From Pseudooceanicola sp. HF7 (GTDB lineage Bacteria > Pseudomonadota > Alphaproteobacteria > Rhodobacterales > Rhodobacteraceae), in assembly GCF_011806405.1 (NCBI RefSeq), contig NZ_JAATOW010000013.1, positions 1 through 64,000 on the forward strand: DNA of 64,000 bases, read 5' to 3'. The notes under the pieces were generated by a model. That model had not been told where the DNA came from and searched no databases. It saw only the letters and a program-made list of their open reading frames with translations. The translations under genes and the position numbers were made by a program. Positions within the stretch are counted from its first letter, which is position 1. The number at the start of each line of letters is the position of its first letter. Shown in pieces: positions 1 to 8,493 of this stretch.

Positions 1-337
1 ACGCCACGCCGCGCCTGCGGCGCGGACCGATCCAACCCCGGGGCTCCGCCCGTTCGCCCCTCGCGGCGTCCACTGGACGCCACGCCGCGCCTGCGGCGCG
101 GACCGATCCAACCCCGGGGCTCCGCCCGTTCGCCCCTCGCGGCGTCCACTGGACGCCACGCCGCGCCTGCGGCGCGGACCGATCCAACCCCGGGGCTCCG
201 CCCGTTCGCCCCTCGCGGCGTCCACTGGATGCCGCGCCGCGCCTGCGGCGCGGACCGATCCAACCCCGGGGCTCCGCCCGTTCGCCCCTCGCGGCGTCCA
301 CTGGACGCCGCGCCGCGCCTGCGGCGCGGACCGGGGC
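1..337. repeat. 76-bp tandem repeat array, about 4.4 copies, continuing off the left edge
   Basis: Copies begin at 1, 77, 153, 229 and 305, so the period is exactly 76 bp. They are almost identical; the copies at 229 and 305 differ slightly in their first bases, and the last copy loses about 10 bases before it ends at the queF stop codon. Each unit carries a perfect hairpin, CCGCGCC-TGC-GGCGCGG. The open frame that crosses the array is a product of GC richness and the period (76 is not a multiple of 3), so I do not call a protein. The array continues beyond the window and its total size is unknown. Confidence 0.95.
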
Positions 338-799
338 TCACCCCCTGCCGCGATAAGGCGGTACGCCCTGGTCAGGGATCCACACATCCTGCGGCACCGC
401 GCCCGTCTGCCAGAAGACATCGATCGGAATGCCCCCACGCGGATACCAGTAGCCACCGATCCGCAGCCACTGCGGCGCAAGCAGCTCCACCAGGCGACGC
501 GCGATGGAGATCGTGCAATCCTCGTGAAAGGCGCCGTGATTGCGGAAGGACCCGAGGTAGAGCTTCAGGCTCTTGGATTCCACCAGCCAGTCACCGGGCA
601 CGTAATCCAGCACCAGGTGGGCAAAATCCGGCTGTCCCGTCATCGGACAGAGCGAGGTGAACTCCGGCGCGGTGAAGCGGACGCAATAGGCCACCCCCTC
701 CTGCGGGTTCGGCACGCGCTCAAGCACCGCCTCCTCGGGCGAGGCCGGCAGCGCCGTCGCGCCGCCAAGCTGGGTCAGACCTTCGGTGTAATGCGCCAT
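338..799 (-). CDS. queF: NADPH-dependent 7-cyano-7-deazaguanine (preQ0) reductase QueF
   Basis: Cytosolic enzyme that reduces preQ0 to preQ1 in queuosine biosynthesis. The 153-residue length fits the short, single-domain QueF type. The catalytic cysteine lies in [14 protein letters not shown] (Cys51) with the conserved Asp at 58, and the NADPH-binding QueF motif ESKSLK is at residues 74-79, followed by SFRNH. The stop codon sits directly against the end of the 76-bp tandem repeat. The gene is divergent from rnhA. A YhhQ-type queuosine-precursor transporter with a candidate preQ1 riboswitch lies about 48 kb downstream in the same window, which fits the pathway. I see no preQ1-type pseudoknot upstream of queF itself. 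Confidence 0.96.
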   Translation of the reverse strand: MAHYTEGLTQLGGATALPASPEEAVLERVPNPQEGVAYCVRFTAPEFTSLCPMTGQPDFAHLVLDYVPGDWLVESKSLKLYLGSFRNHGAFHEDCTISIARRLVELLAPQWLRIGGYWYPRGGIPIDVFWQTGAVPQDVWIPDQGVPPYRGRG

Positions 800-924
800 G
801 TCCAGGCTCCTCTGCTGATCGCCCTCTGATAGCGTGCTGAGCGCAGCAGGATAAGGGGGCCTTGACCTTGCCCGGGGGCCATGGTCTCACCGGGCCGATC
901 CTGCCGCCTGATCCGAGGACCCCC

Positions 925-1380
925 ATGGCCACGACCTTCCTTGCCTATACCGACGGCGCCTGCTCCGGAAATCCCGGCCCCGGCGGCTGGGGCGCCCTGC
1001 TGCAGGCCAAGGAAGGCGATACCGTCGTCAAGGAGCGTGAACTGAAAGGCGGCGAGCCCGGAACCACCAACAACCGGATGGAGCTGATGGCCGCGATTTC
1101 CGCGCTCGAGGCGCTTGGCCGCCCGACCCGGATCACCATCGTCACGGACAGCCAATACGTGAAGAACGGCGTCACCGGCTGGATCCACGGCTGGAAGCGC
1201 AACGGCTGGAAGACGGCCGCCAAGAAGCCGGTCAAGAACGCCGAGCTCTGGCAGCGCCTCGACGCGGCGCAGGCCCAGCACGATGTGACCTGGGAATGGG
1301 TCAAGGGCCACGCCGGCCACCCGGAAAACGAACGCGCCGATGAACTGGCCCGCGCGGGCATGGCCCCCTTCAAGTCCTGA
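925..1380 (+). CDS. rnhA: Ribonuclease HI
   Basis: Cytosolic endonuclease that cuts the RNA strand of RNA-DNA hybrids. The 151-residue product has the RNase H1 signature: Asp10 in [16 protein letters not shown], Glu53 in NNRMELMA, Asp75 in VTDSQYV, His129 in the KGHAGH loop and Asp139 in ERADELA, which together form the two-metal active site. The ATG at 925 is preferred to an in-frame start at 862 because it begins exactly at the family N-terminus and has a GAGG ribosome site about 8 bases upstream. It is divergent from queF with a 125-bp gap. Confidence 0.97.
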   Translation: MATTFLAYTDGACSGNPGPGGWGALLQAKEGDTVVKERELKGGEPGTTNNRMELMAAISALEALGRPTRITIVTDSQYVKNGVTGWIHGWKRNGWKTAAKKPVKNAELWQRLDAAQAQHDVTWEWVKGHAGHPENERADELARAGMAPFKS

Positions 1381-1445
1381 AGAAGCACCAGGCGGCACGC
1401 AAATCAGGGGCTCTGCCCCCGCCGGGCCTGCGGCCCGCCTCCCCC

Positions 1446-1524
1446 GGAGTTTATCGGCAAGAAGAAAACGCAACGGAGGCCTGACAGGCGCCGCGGCCCT
1501 GTCTTCTTCTTGCCGGAAAACTCC
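1446..1524. repeat. Near-perfect 21-bp inverted repeat in the rnhA-fmt gap
   Basis: The left arm 1446-1466 and right arm 1504-1524 are complementary over 21 bases with two mismatches; both contain GGCAAGAAGAA or its complement. They enclose a GC-rich spacer of 37 bases. The arms lie between convergent rnhA and fmt, so the element could act as a bidirectional terminator. Related single arms (a CTTCTTGCC-AAAA-CTC type motif) occur at 12349-12368 and, more loosely, at 9941-9962, which suggests a dispersed intergenic element. Confidence 0.7.
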
Positions 1525-1541
1525 CGCCGGAGGCTTCCGCC

Positions 1542-2450
1542 CTATCCGATCCGCGTCCCCGCCTTGAGTGGCAGACCCCGCAGGAAGACCTCGGCCTCCT
1601 GCGGCCCCTTGCCCGCGCGCTGCAGGCGCAGGATCTGCACGGCCCCCGTGCCGCACGCCAGGGTCAGGGTGTCGTCCAGCACCTCGCCCGGCGCGCCGGA
1701 ACCTTCCGCCAGGCGGGAGGCCAGCAGCTTCAGACGCTGGCCGTCATGTTCGACCCAGGCCCCGGGAAAGGGCGAGAGACCGCGGATCTGGCGGTCCACC
1801 TCTTCTGCAGGGCGGGTGAAATCCACCTGGGCCTCGGCCTTGTCGATCTTGTGGGCATAGGTGACGCCCTCTTCCGGCTGGGGCTCCGGCGACAGGTTGT
1901 CGAGCTGGTCGAGCGCCTGGGTGATAAGCTGCGCCCCCATGGCAGAGAGCCGGTCATGCAGGTCCGCCGTGGTTTCCTCTGCTCCGATGGAGAGCGCCTC
2001 GCGCAGCAGGACCGGGCCGGTGTCGAGTCCGGCTTCCATCTGCATGATGCAGATGCCGGTTTCCCGGTCCCCGGCCATGATCGCCCGGTGGATCGGGGCG
2101 GCCCCGCGCCAGCGCGGCAGCAGGCTGGCGTGGATATTGAGGCAGCCGTGGGTCGGCGCATCCAGGATCGCCTGGGGCAGGATCAGCCCATAGGCCACGA
2201 CCACCGCGATATCGGCCCGGAGCGCGGCAAAGCTGGCCTGTTCCTCCGCCGATTTCAGGCTTGTGGGGTGGCGCACCTCAAGGCCCAGTTCCAGCGCGCG
2301 GGCGTGGACCGGGGTGGGGCGGTCCTTCTTGCCGCGTCCCGCCGGACGGGGCGGCTGGCAGTAGACCGCCGCGATGTCGTGGCCGGCCGCCACCAGGGCA
2401 TCGAGCACCGGCACGGAGAAATCCGGGGTTCCCATGAAGATCACGCGCAT
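1542..2450 (-). CDS. fmt: Methionyl-tRNA formyltransferase
   Basis: Transfers the formyl group from 10-formyl-THF to Met-tRNAfMet for translation initiation. The 302-residue product begins [14 protein letters not shown], has the catalytic [15 protein letters not shown] block (Asn105, His107), and Asp144 follows in the [13 protein letters not shown] segment; the C-terminal domain starts around residue 205. A longer in-frame N-terminus is rejected because ATG 2450 starts at the family N-terminus and follows a GGAGG ribosome site. It is the last gene of a minus-strand group, about 190 bp after the deformylase-like gene, so the formylating and deformylating enzymes are encoded together. Confidence 0.97.
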   Translation of the reverse strand: MRVIFMGTPDFSVPVLDALVAAGHDIAAVYCQPPRPAGRGKKDRPTPVHARALELGLEVRHPTSLKSAEEQASFAALRADIAVVVAYGLILPQAILDAPTHGCLNIHASLLPRWRGAAPIHRAIMAGDRETGICIMQMEAGLDTGPVLLREALSIGAEETTADLHDRLSAMGAQLITQALDQLDNLSPEPQPEEGVTYAHKIDKAEAQVDFTRPAEEVDRQIRGLSPFPGAWVEHDGQRLKLLASRLAEGSGAPGEVLDDTLTLACGTGAVQILRLQRAGKGPQEAEVFLRGLPLKAGTRIG

Positions 2451-2640
2451 CGGGGGCCTCCTGCGGCTGGGCGGGCTTGTTGCAGCGCGGTCTAGCAGCG
2501 CGGGGGGAAGGGGTCCAGCGGGCCGGGGAGGCGATCGGAACGGGGCGCTGCGCCTGCGGCTCGCCCGGGAGGCGCAGCCGACAACGGACCCGGACCCCTC
2601 GATGGGGGACGGGCCCGTCCCTTGCGCCATGGGCAGCGCT

Positions 2641-3135
2641 TCAGCCGGCCTTGCGGGCCTTGCGCAGCAGCATGTCGCGTTTCATCTTGGACAGCCGATC
2701 AAAGTACATCCGGCCCTGCAGGTGATCCACCTGGTGCTGGACGGAGGTCGCCCAGAGGCCGACGAAATCGCGCTCTTCCATCTCGCCCGCGGCGTTAAGG
2801 AAGCGCACCGTCACCGCCCGCGGGCGCGAGATCACGGCGGACACGCCCGGCAGGTTGGGGCTGGCTTCCTCGTGCTCGCGCATCTGGACGGAGCTGTGCA
2901 GGATCTCCGGATTGGCCATGCGCACGGCCTCTCCGCGTTTCTCGGAGGCATCGACCACCGCCAGCTGCAGCATCACGCCGATCTGCGGCGCGGCCAGGCC
3001 GACGCCGGGCATGGCCTCCATCGTGTCGATCATGTCGCGCCAGATCGCCTCGATCTCGCCGGTGATCTCCTCCACCGCGATGGCGGGCGAGCGCAGGCGC
3101 TTGTCGGGCCAGGGAATGCAGCGGCGGGCGGTCAT
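2641..3135 (-). CDS. Peptide deformylase-like protein with degenerate active site
   Basis: A 164-residue protein of the peptide deformylase fold. Motif I is intact ([10 protein letters not shown], residues 44-53), but motif II reads EEASPNLPG where active enzymes have EEGCLSIP, so the metal-ligand cysteine is Ser92. Motif III reads QHQVDHLQG, so the catalytic glutamate of HExxH is Gln135; both histidines (134 and 138) remain. This is a paralogue of the gene that ends 2 bp before it and is unlikely to be a normal deformylase. It may be a binding or regulatory pseudoenzyme. The reading frame is intact, which argues against random decay. Confidence 0.9.
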   Translation of the reverse strand: MTARRCIPWPDKRLRSPAIAVEEITGEIEAIWRDMIDTMEAMPGVGLAAPQIGVMLQLAVVDASEKRGEAVRMANPEILHSSVQMREHEEASPNLPGVSAVISRPRAVTVRFLNAAGEMEERDFVGLWATSVQHQVDHLQGRMYFDRLSKMKRDMLLRKARKAG

Positions 3136-3137
3136 GG

Positions 3138-3665
3138 TCAGTCCCGCGCCCGCTCACGCTTGAGCTTCTGGCTCTTGCGCGTGATCATCTGGCGCTTCAT
3201 CGGCTTGAGGTAGTCGATGAACAGCTTGCCATCCAGGTGGTCGATCTCATGCTGGACGCAGACGGCCCAGAGGCCGTCGAACGTGTCCTGCTGTTCGCGC
3301 CCGTCGCGGTCGATCCAGCGCGCCGTGACCTCGGCCGGGCGGGTCACTTCGGCGTATTGCTCGGGGATCGACAGGCAGCCTTCCTCGTAGACCTTCGTGT
3401 CGTCGGAGGCGGCGATGATCTCGGGGTTGAACATGATCAGCGGGCGGGGCGCTTCGCCCTCTTCGCGCACGCAGTCCAGCACCACGGCCCGTTGCAGGAT
3501 CCCCACCTGGGGCGCGGCCAGGCCGATGCCGGGCGCGTCATACATGGTTTCCAGCATGTCGTCCGCAAGCACGCGCAACTCATCGCTGAGATCGGCGACG
3601 GGTGTGGCGACCTTCTTGAGGCGCGGATCGGGGTGGATCAGGATCGGGCGTTTCATGCGGTCCAT
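3138..3665 (-). CDS. def: Peptide deformylase
   Basis: Removes the N-formyl group from nascent proteins. It has all three family motifs: GIGLAAPQVG, YEEGCLSIPEQYAEVTRP with the metal-binding cysteine, and QHEIDHLDG with the catalytic glutamate. Its C-terminal tail is basic. Two ATG starts are possible: 3665 (used here, with AGGG about 10 bases upstream) and 3656 (MKRPILIHP, nearer to the usual family start). The gene is followed after 2 bp by the degenerate paralogue and then fmt, so the three are probably cotranscribed. Confidence 0.96.
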   Translation of the reverse strand: MDRMKRPILIHPDPRLKKVATPVADLSDELRVLADDMLETMYDAPGIGLAAPQVGILQRAVVLDCVREEGEAPRPLIMFNPEIIAASDDTKVYEEGCLSIPEQYAEVTRPAEVTARWIDRDGREQQDTFDGLWAVCVQHEIDHLDGKLFIDYLKPMKRQMITRKSQKLKRERARD

Positions 3666-3856
3666 GTAAGGCAAGCCCTGCGGCTTCGCAATATCACCGG
3701 CAGTATCGGTTTAGCCCATGTGGAGCGGGGCGGATCGGGCCGTCTCCTGCCCCCTGAACGCCATTGTGCAGGGGGACAGGCGCCATTGCGCATCCCGGCC
3801 CTTGCCCCCGCGGCGCAAAGCAGTAGCTTTCCCCCATGCCAAAGGACAGTGACACC

Positions 3857-5026
3857 ATGAATTTCGACCAGATCATCGAACGCCGGGGCACCCATTCCGC
3901 CAAGTGGGACAACATGGAGGCCTTTTCCGGCATCTCCCCGGACGAAGGCATCCCCATGTGGGTGGCCGACATGGAATTCCGCGCCCCCGAGGTTGTGCAG
4001 CGCGCGCTTCAGAAGATGGTCGACCACGGCATCTACGGCTACTACGGCGGCAATGACAGCTACCTGGACGCGGTCCAGTGGTGGGCGGAAAACCGGCACG
4101 GCTGGCTCCCTCCGCGCGAGGGCATCTATGTCACCAACGGCATCGTCAACGGCCTGCAGCTCTGCCTGCAAGCCTGGACCAAGCCCGGCGATGGCGTGGT
4201 GATCTTCACCCCGGTCTACCATGTCTTCCCCCGCCTGATCCGCGCGCAGGAACGCGTGGCCGTGGAATGCGCCCTGGTGCAGCGCGGCGACCGCTACGAG
4301 ATGGATTTCGACACCTACGAATCCCAGATGACCGGCAATGAGAAGATGCTGGTGCTCTGCTCGCCGCATAACCCCGGCGGCCGGGTCTGGAGCCCGGAGG
4401 AACTGCAGCAGGTCGCGGATTTCGCCAAGCGCCACGACCTGATCCTGGTCTCGGACGAGATCCACTGCGACCTGACCCTGCCCGGCCATACCCATACGGC
4501 CATGACCCGCGTCGATCCCTCGATCATGGATCGGCTGGTGATGATGACCTCCGCCACCAAGACCTTCAACCTGGCGGGCGGCCACGTGGGCAACGTCATC
4601 ATCTGCGATGAAAAGCTGCGGCGCGATTTCGCCAAGGCGCTGGCCTCTTTCGGGGGCTCGCAGAACTCCTTCGGGCAGGTGATGTCCGAAGCAGCCTATT
4701 CGCCCGAAGGGGCCGAATGGCTGGATGCGCTGCTTGTCTACCTGGCTGAAAACGCCCGCATCTTCGAAGAGGGGGTGAACGCCATCCCCGGCCTGCAGGT
4801 CCAGCACCTTGAAGGGACCTACCTGGCCTGGGTCGATTTCTCCGGCACCGGGATGACCCCGGAGGAGGTGCGCACGCGCATCAAGGACGCCGGGATCGCG
4901 GTCAATGACGGCATCTCCTTCGGCAAGGGCGGAGAGGACTACCAGCGCTTCAACCTGGCCACCCAGAAGGTGCGGGTGGAAGAGGTCGTGCGCCGGATGC
5001 GCGCCGCCTTCTCCGACCTGCAGTGA
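3857..5026 (+). CDS. MalY/PatB-family PLP-dependent C-S lyase or aminotransferase
   Basis: Fold type I PLP enzyme of 389 residues. It resembles the MalY/PatB cystathionine beta-lyase group: the N-terminal IPMWVADMEF, the YGYYGG turn, the SPHNPGGRVW block, SDEIHCDLTLPGHTH and the SATKTFNLAGGH segment with the PLP-binding lysine. Members cleave cystathionine or other cysteine conjugates, and some are regulators; the substrate cannot be read from the sequence. ATG 3857 is preferred over an in-frame ATG at 3836 because AAAGGA lies 10 bases before it. The VOC-family gene follows after 12 bp and is probably cotranscribed. Confidence 0.9.
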   Translation: MNFDQIIERRGTHSAKWDNMEAFSGISPDEGIPMWVADMEFRAPEVVQRALQKMVDHGIYGYYGGNDSYLDAVQWWAENRHGWLPPREGIYVTNGIVNGLQLCLQAWTKPGDGVVIFTPVYHVFPRLIRAQERVAVECALVQRGDRYEMDFDTYESQMTGNEKMLVLCSPHNPGGRVWSPEELQQVADFAKRHDLILVSDEIHCDLTLPGHTHTAMTRVDPSIMDRLVMMTSATKTFNLAGGHVGNVIICDEKLRRDFAKALASFGGSQNSFGQVMSEAAYSPEGAEWLDALLVYLAENARIFEEGVNAIPGLQVQHLEGTYLAWVDFSGTGMTPEEVRTRIKDAGIAVNDGISFGKGGEDYQRFNLATQKVRVEEVVRRMRAAFSDLQ

Positions 5027-5038
5027 CGTGATTCGGGC

Positions 5039-5683
5039 ATGAGCCAGCACGCGGGATCCCAAGGCGCCTTCGACCACCTGGTCGTCGCCGCCCCCACGCT
5101 CAGCGCCGGGCTGGATCATGCCCAGGCCGCGCTTGGCGTGACGATCCCGCAGGGCGGGGTGCATCCCCTGATGGGCACCCATAACCACCTGGTCCGGCTG
5201 GGCGATGCCTCTTTCCTTGAAGTCATCGCCCCCGATCCCGACGCCCCGGCGCCAGGCCGGCCGCGCTGGTTCGGGCTGGACCAGCCGCCGGCCACGCCCC
5301 GGCTGCTGCACTGGGTGATCCGCCTGCCCGGCCTTGCCGCGCGGCGCGCAGAGCTGCCGGACCAGCTTGGCCCGGCGATCGAACAGGTCCGCGGCGACCT
5401 GCGCTGGCTGATCACCGTGCCCGAAGACGGCAGCCTGCCCTTCGGCGGCGCCTTCCTCACGGTGATCGACTGGAGCAAGCCTGAGCAGGCCCTGCCACCC
5501 CGCGCCATGCCCGGTGCGGGCCTGGCGCTGGAAGCGCTAGAGGTCCGACACCCCCAGGCAGACAGGATCGCCGCCCTGCTGGCCCCGGTGCTGCAGGATC
5601 CCCGCATCCGCTTCACCCCCGCGCCCGAGATCGCGCTTGAAGCGCAGATCATGGGCCCGGACGGTCTGCGCCGCCTGCGCTGA
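5039..5683 (+). CDS. Glyoxalase-like (VOC-superfamily) protein
   Basis: A 214-residue protein resembling the glyoxalase-like domain family PF13468: it opens with FDHLVVAAPTLSAGLDHAQAALG, continues HPLMGTHNHLVRLGDASFLEVIAPDP, then a segment LLHWVIRLPGL. This matches the N-terminal beta-alpha-beta module, including the histidine and Glu expected as metal ligands. The reaction is unknown. It follows the MalY-type gene by 12 bp and ends at a strong hairpin terminator, so the two form a small operon. Confidence 0.8.
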   Translation: MSQHAGSQGAFDHLVVAAPTLSAGLDHAQAALGVTIPQGGVHPLMGTHNHLVRLGDASFLEVIAPDPDAPAPGRPRWFGLDQPPATPRLLHWVIRLPGLAARRAELPDQLGPAIEQVRGDLRWLITVPEDGSLPFGGAFLTVIDWSKPEQALPPRAMPGAGLALEALEVRHPQADRIAALLAPVLQDPRIRFTPAPEIALEAQIMGPDGLRRLR

Positions 5684-5715
5684 CGGCGCCCCACTCACCT
5701 GACCCCATACGCAAA

Positions 5716-5743
5716 AACGCGGCCCCGTTTCGGGGGCCGCGTT
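5716..5743. terminator. Hairpin terminator between convergent VOC and hsp20 genes
   Basis: An 11-bp perfect stem (AACGCGGCCCC with GGGGCCGCGTT) around a six-base loop, with an A-run on the left and T-rich bases on the right, so it can work in both directions. It lies 33 bp after the VOC gene stop, and 95 bp from the hsp20 stop on the other strand. Confidence 0.85.
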
Positions 5744-5837
5744 CTACTCGTCTCCTGTCAGGCCCTCACGGACCGGCGGCCCTGATCAGCTGGCAAAAGC
5801 TGGCGTCAGGGTGCTTCCGGGCCCTGGCCCGCTCAGC

Positions 5838-6293
5838 TCAGCCCTCGATGGCCTGGCTGTTGACGGTCTGGCCGCTGGCGATCTGGATCTGGCGCGGTTT
5901 CAGCGCCTCAGGCACTTCGCGCTTCAGCTCGATGTGCAGCATCCCGTCTGCATGGGTCGCGCCGGTCACGCGGACATGGTCTGCAAGCGCGAACCGGCGC
6001 TCGAAGGCACGGGTGGCGATGCCACGGTGGAGGTACGTCCGAGGCGTCTCGTCCTCTGCCTTCCTGGCGGAAACCACCAGCGCCTTGTCCTTCACCTCAA
6101 CGCTCAGGTCGGCATCGGTGAACCCGGCGACAGCGATGGAGATGCGGTAGGCATCTTCGGCGGTTTTCTCAATGTTGTAAGGCGGGTAGGTCTGCTGGCC
6201 GACGTCATTGGTCAGGACCCTGTCCATCATGTCGGCAATCTGGTCGAAGCCGACGGTGGCACGGTAGAGCGGTGCAAAATCAAGGTTGCGCAT
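5838..6293 (-). CDS. Small heat shock protein, Hsp20 family (IbpA-like)
   Basis: A 151-residue ATP-independent holdase chaperone. The N-terminus MRNLDFAPLYRATVGFDQIADMMDRV matches the IbpA/HspH class. The alpha-crystallin domain covers about residues 38-130 (YPPYNIEKTAEDAYRISIAV to LHIELKREVPE). The C-terminal tail contains a PRQIQI segment in place of the usual I-x-I/V anchoring motif. ATG 6293 has AAGGA about 10 bases upstream, and a longer in-frame start is rejected. A sigma-32-like promoter is present at 6389-6417. Confidence 0.95.
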   Translation of the reverse strand: MRNLDFAPLYRATVGFDQIADMMDRVLTNDVGQQTYPPYNIEKTAEDAYRISIAVAGFTDADLSVEVKDKALVVSARKAEDETPRTYLHRGIATRAFERRFALADHVRVTGATHADGMLHIELKREVPEALKPRQIQIASGQTVNSQAIEG

Positions 6294-6388
6294 CTGGTCA
6301 TCCTTCTTGAAGCGATAACTATGTTTCGGCCCTCCCATCAGGGACGGACCGGGAAAGCAGAACCCGTGGTGGCGTCCTGCTGAGACTT

Positions 6389-6417
6389 ATCTGGGAAGGG
6401 TGCGGGACGGTTTCAAG
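6389..6417 (-). promoter_or_regulatory. Candidate sigma-32 (RpoH) promoter of hsp20
   Basis: On the minus strand CTTGAAA (6411-6417) is followed after 15 bases by CCCAGAT (6389-6395). This is close to the RpoH consensus CTTGAA-N13-17-CCCCATNT. It predicts a 5' leader of roughly 85-95 bases before the hsp20 start codon. The leader ends in CUUCAAGAAGGAUGA, in which CUU can pair with AAG next to the ribosome site; a ROSE-type thermometer is possible but not shown. Confidence 0.7.
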
Positions 6418-6459
6418 AGCCTGCCGGCAGGCCGAAGGCAGCCGCCCGCCGAAGGCCGC

Positions 6460-7170
6460 TCAAGACCCGGCGATCAGCGCTTTCAGCTCTGCCAGGGCCG
6501 GGCCCAGCTCCGGGCCAAGGGCCACGACCTGCCCGGCCATCTCCGCCTTGGCCGACATCACCGACACCAGCCGTGGCGCGCCGGAGGCAAAGGAAAACAC
6601 CGGTGATCCGGAGGCCCCGAAATCCACCGCGCAAGAGGTCACCAGCACCCCGGCCTCGCGTGCCAGCACGCCACAGACCTCCTGCAGGCGGGGGGCGGAG
6701 TCGCGGCTGACCGCGTAGGAGACCGCGCCAACCCTGTCGCCCACGCCGGGATGGGCATCCACCGCGAAAGGCACCGCCGGGACGGGGGCGTCCAGTTTCA
6801 GCAGCGCGATGTCATGGGCCAGCTTCTGCGCGCCCGCGCTTGCCTTGCGGTAGGCGGGATGGGCCCGCGCGTGCAGCACGGACCGCCGCGCGCTCACCCC
6901 TTGGGAAAAGCCGGGGCGAAAGCGCAGGTCGGCGGCCCGCAGGGGCCGCCCGCTGAGCGGATCGAACAGGCAATGGGCGGCGGTCAGCACCAGGTCGGGC
7001 GCGATCAGCGCCCCGGTGCAGAAACCCTGCGCGCCACCCACGGTCTGCAGGTCCAGGCGGCCGACGGCCTGCCACCAGCCGCCCTCCACCGCGCCGCGCC
7101 GCAGGGTGGTCAGGTCACCGGCCCGCAGGGGCGCGGCCAGCATCAGGAAAATCAACAGAAGCCGGAGCAT
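6460..7170 (-). CDS. Secreted trypsin-like serine protease
   Basis: A 236-residue S1-family peptidase with a Sec signal peptide (MLRLLLIFLMLAAPLRA). The catalytic triad is visible: His in VLTAAHC (about residue 67), Asp in HDIALLKLD (about 119) and Ser in VDFGASGSPVF (about 187). Paired cysteines around the active site fit disulfides in the periplasm. The usual trypsin GDSGGP is here GASGSP, as in many short bacterial S1 proteins. It begins 12 bp after the glcF stop on the same strand, so it may be read through from the glycolate operon. The substrate is unknown. Confidence 0.88.
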   Translation of the reverse strand: MLRLLLIFLMLAAPLRAGDLTTLRRGAVEGGWWQAVGRLDLQTVGGAQGFCTGALIAPDLVLTAAHCLFDPLSGRPLRAADLRFRPGFSQGVSARRSVLHARAHPAYRKASAGAQKLAHDIALLKLDAPVPAVPFAVDAHPGVGDRVGAVSYAVSRDSAPRLQEVCGVLAREAGVLVTSCAVDFGASGSPVFSFASGAPRLVSVMSAKAEMAGQVVALGPELGPALAELKALIAGS

Positions 7171-7182
7171 TCCAGTCGCTTG

Positions 7183-8493
7183 TCAGGGGCGCAGCACGGG
7201 CACCGGCTGCGGCAGTGGATCGGTGCCAAGCGCGGCCGGTTCCGGCCCGCCCGTCACCCAGTCGAGAAGCTCCACTGTATGCACGATGGGCAGCCCGGTT
7301 CCAGATCCGATCTGCATCATGCAGCCGATATTCCCCGCCGCGATCACCTGTGGTTGCAGCGCCTCCAGGCTGGCAACCTTGCGGGCCTTCAGCTGGCCGG
7401 AAATCTCCGGCTGCATCAGGTTGTAGGTGCCGGCAGAACCGCAGCACAGATGGGCATCCGCCGGCAGCAGCACCTTGAACCCCGCCTTGGCCAGCAGGGT
7501 CTTCGGGGCCTCCGTCACCCGCTGGCCGTGTTGCAGCGAACAGGCCGGGTGATAGGCCACGCGCATGTCCCTTGCCGGGTGATCGGGCAGCGGCTCCACC
7601 CCCAGTTTCACCAGCAGTTCAGAGATATCCGTCGCCATGCCCGCGATCCGGGCGGCCTCCTCGGCCAGCTCGGTGCCGGCCAGCATATGCCCGTAATCCT
7701 TGACCGTCGTGCCGCAGCCAGAGGTATTGACCACCACGGCCTCGACCCCGTCGCGGATCCAGGCGCGCACGTTGGCGGCGGCGAAAGGCTCGGACGGCTT
7801 GCCCATGTGATGGGTCAGCGCCCCGCAGCAGCCCGCCCCTTCAGAGACGACGACCTCCACCCCAAGGCGGGTCAGCAGGCGGATGGTGGCATCGTTGATA
7901 TCGGTGTTCAGCGCCTTCTGGGCGCAGCCGGTCATCAGCGCCACCCGCATCCGGGGGGCCCTTGGCGTGAAGCTTTGCGGGCGGTCCCGGTCAGAGCGCG
8001 GCGGGATATGCGCCGGGGCCATGTCCAGCATGGCGCGCAGGCGCGGATCGGGCATCAGGTGGCGGAAGGGCCGGGCCAGCTTGGCCCCCACCAGCGCGGC
8101 GCGGAACCGCCCGGGGTAAGGCAGCACCATGGCCAGCAGCCGGCGCAGCATCCGGTCGCGCCAGGGCCGCTCGTAATGCTCTTCGACATAGGCGCGGGCG
8201 TGGTCGATCAGGTGCATGTAATCCACGCCCGACGGGCAGGTGGTCATGCAGGCCAGGCAGGACAGGCAGCGATCCAGGTGCTTGACCGTGGCCTCATCGG
8301 GCACGCGGGCGTTTTCCAGCATGTCCTTGATCAGGTAGATGCGCCCGCGCGGGCTGTCCAGCTCGTCGCCCAGCACCTGATAGGTGGGGCAGGTCGCGGT
8401 ACAGAACCCGCAATGCACGCAGGCACGCAGGATCTTGTTGGCCTCGGCGGTATCCGGATCGGCCAGCTGGGCCTCTGTGAAATTCGTCTGCAT
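7183..8493 (-). CDS. glcF: Glycolate oxidase iron-sulfur subunit GlcF
   Basis: A 436-residue subunit of membrane-associated glycolate dehydrogenase, which passes electrons from the flavin subunits to quinone. It has two 4Fe-4S sites, CVHCGFCTATCPTY (about residues 27-40) and CLSCLACMTTCPSGV (about 78-92), and two cysteine-rich CCG domains with GAGCCGALTHHMG and LCCGSAGTY. Its ATG overlaps the stop of the preceding 80-residue ORF as TGATG, so translation is probably coupled. Confidence 0.96.
   Translation of the reverse strand: MQTNFTEAQLADPDTAEANKILRACVHCGFCTATCPTYQVLGDELDSPRGRIYLIKDMLENARVPDEATVKHLDRCLSCLACMTTCPSGVDYMHLIDHARAYVEEHYERPWRDRMLRRLLAMVLPYPGRFRAALVGAKLARPFRHLMPDPRLRAMLDMAPAHIPPRSDRDRPQSFTPRAPRMRVALMTGCAQKALNTDINDATIRLLTRLGVEVVVSEGAGCCGALTHHMGKPSEPFAAANVRAWIRDGVEAVVVNTSGCGTTVKDYGHMLAGTELAEEAARIAGMATDISELLVKLGVEPLPDHPARDMRVAYHPACSLQHGQRVTEAPKTLLAKAGFKVLLPADAHLCCGSAGTYNLMQPEISGQLKARKVASLEALQPQVIAAGNIGCMMQIGSGTGLPIVHTVELLDWVTGGPEPAALGTDPLPQPVPVLRP

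Noticed and set aside
1-337. CRISPR array
   Set aside because: The 76-bp units are contiguous without spacers; this is an ordinary tandem repeat.
800-924. Possible riboswitch in front of queF
   Set aside because: The leader has several short pairings but no preQ1-type loop with an A-rich tail, so I did not call one.
3653-5311. A 552-codon minus-strand frame opposite the MalY-type gene
   Set aside because: No domains, and the plus-strand frame contains the PLP-enzyme motifs; the frame is kept open by GC bias.
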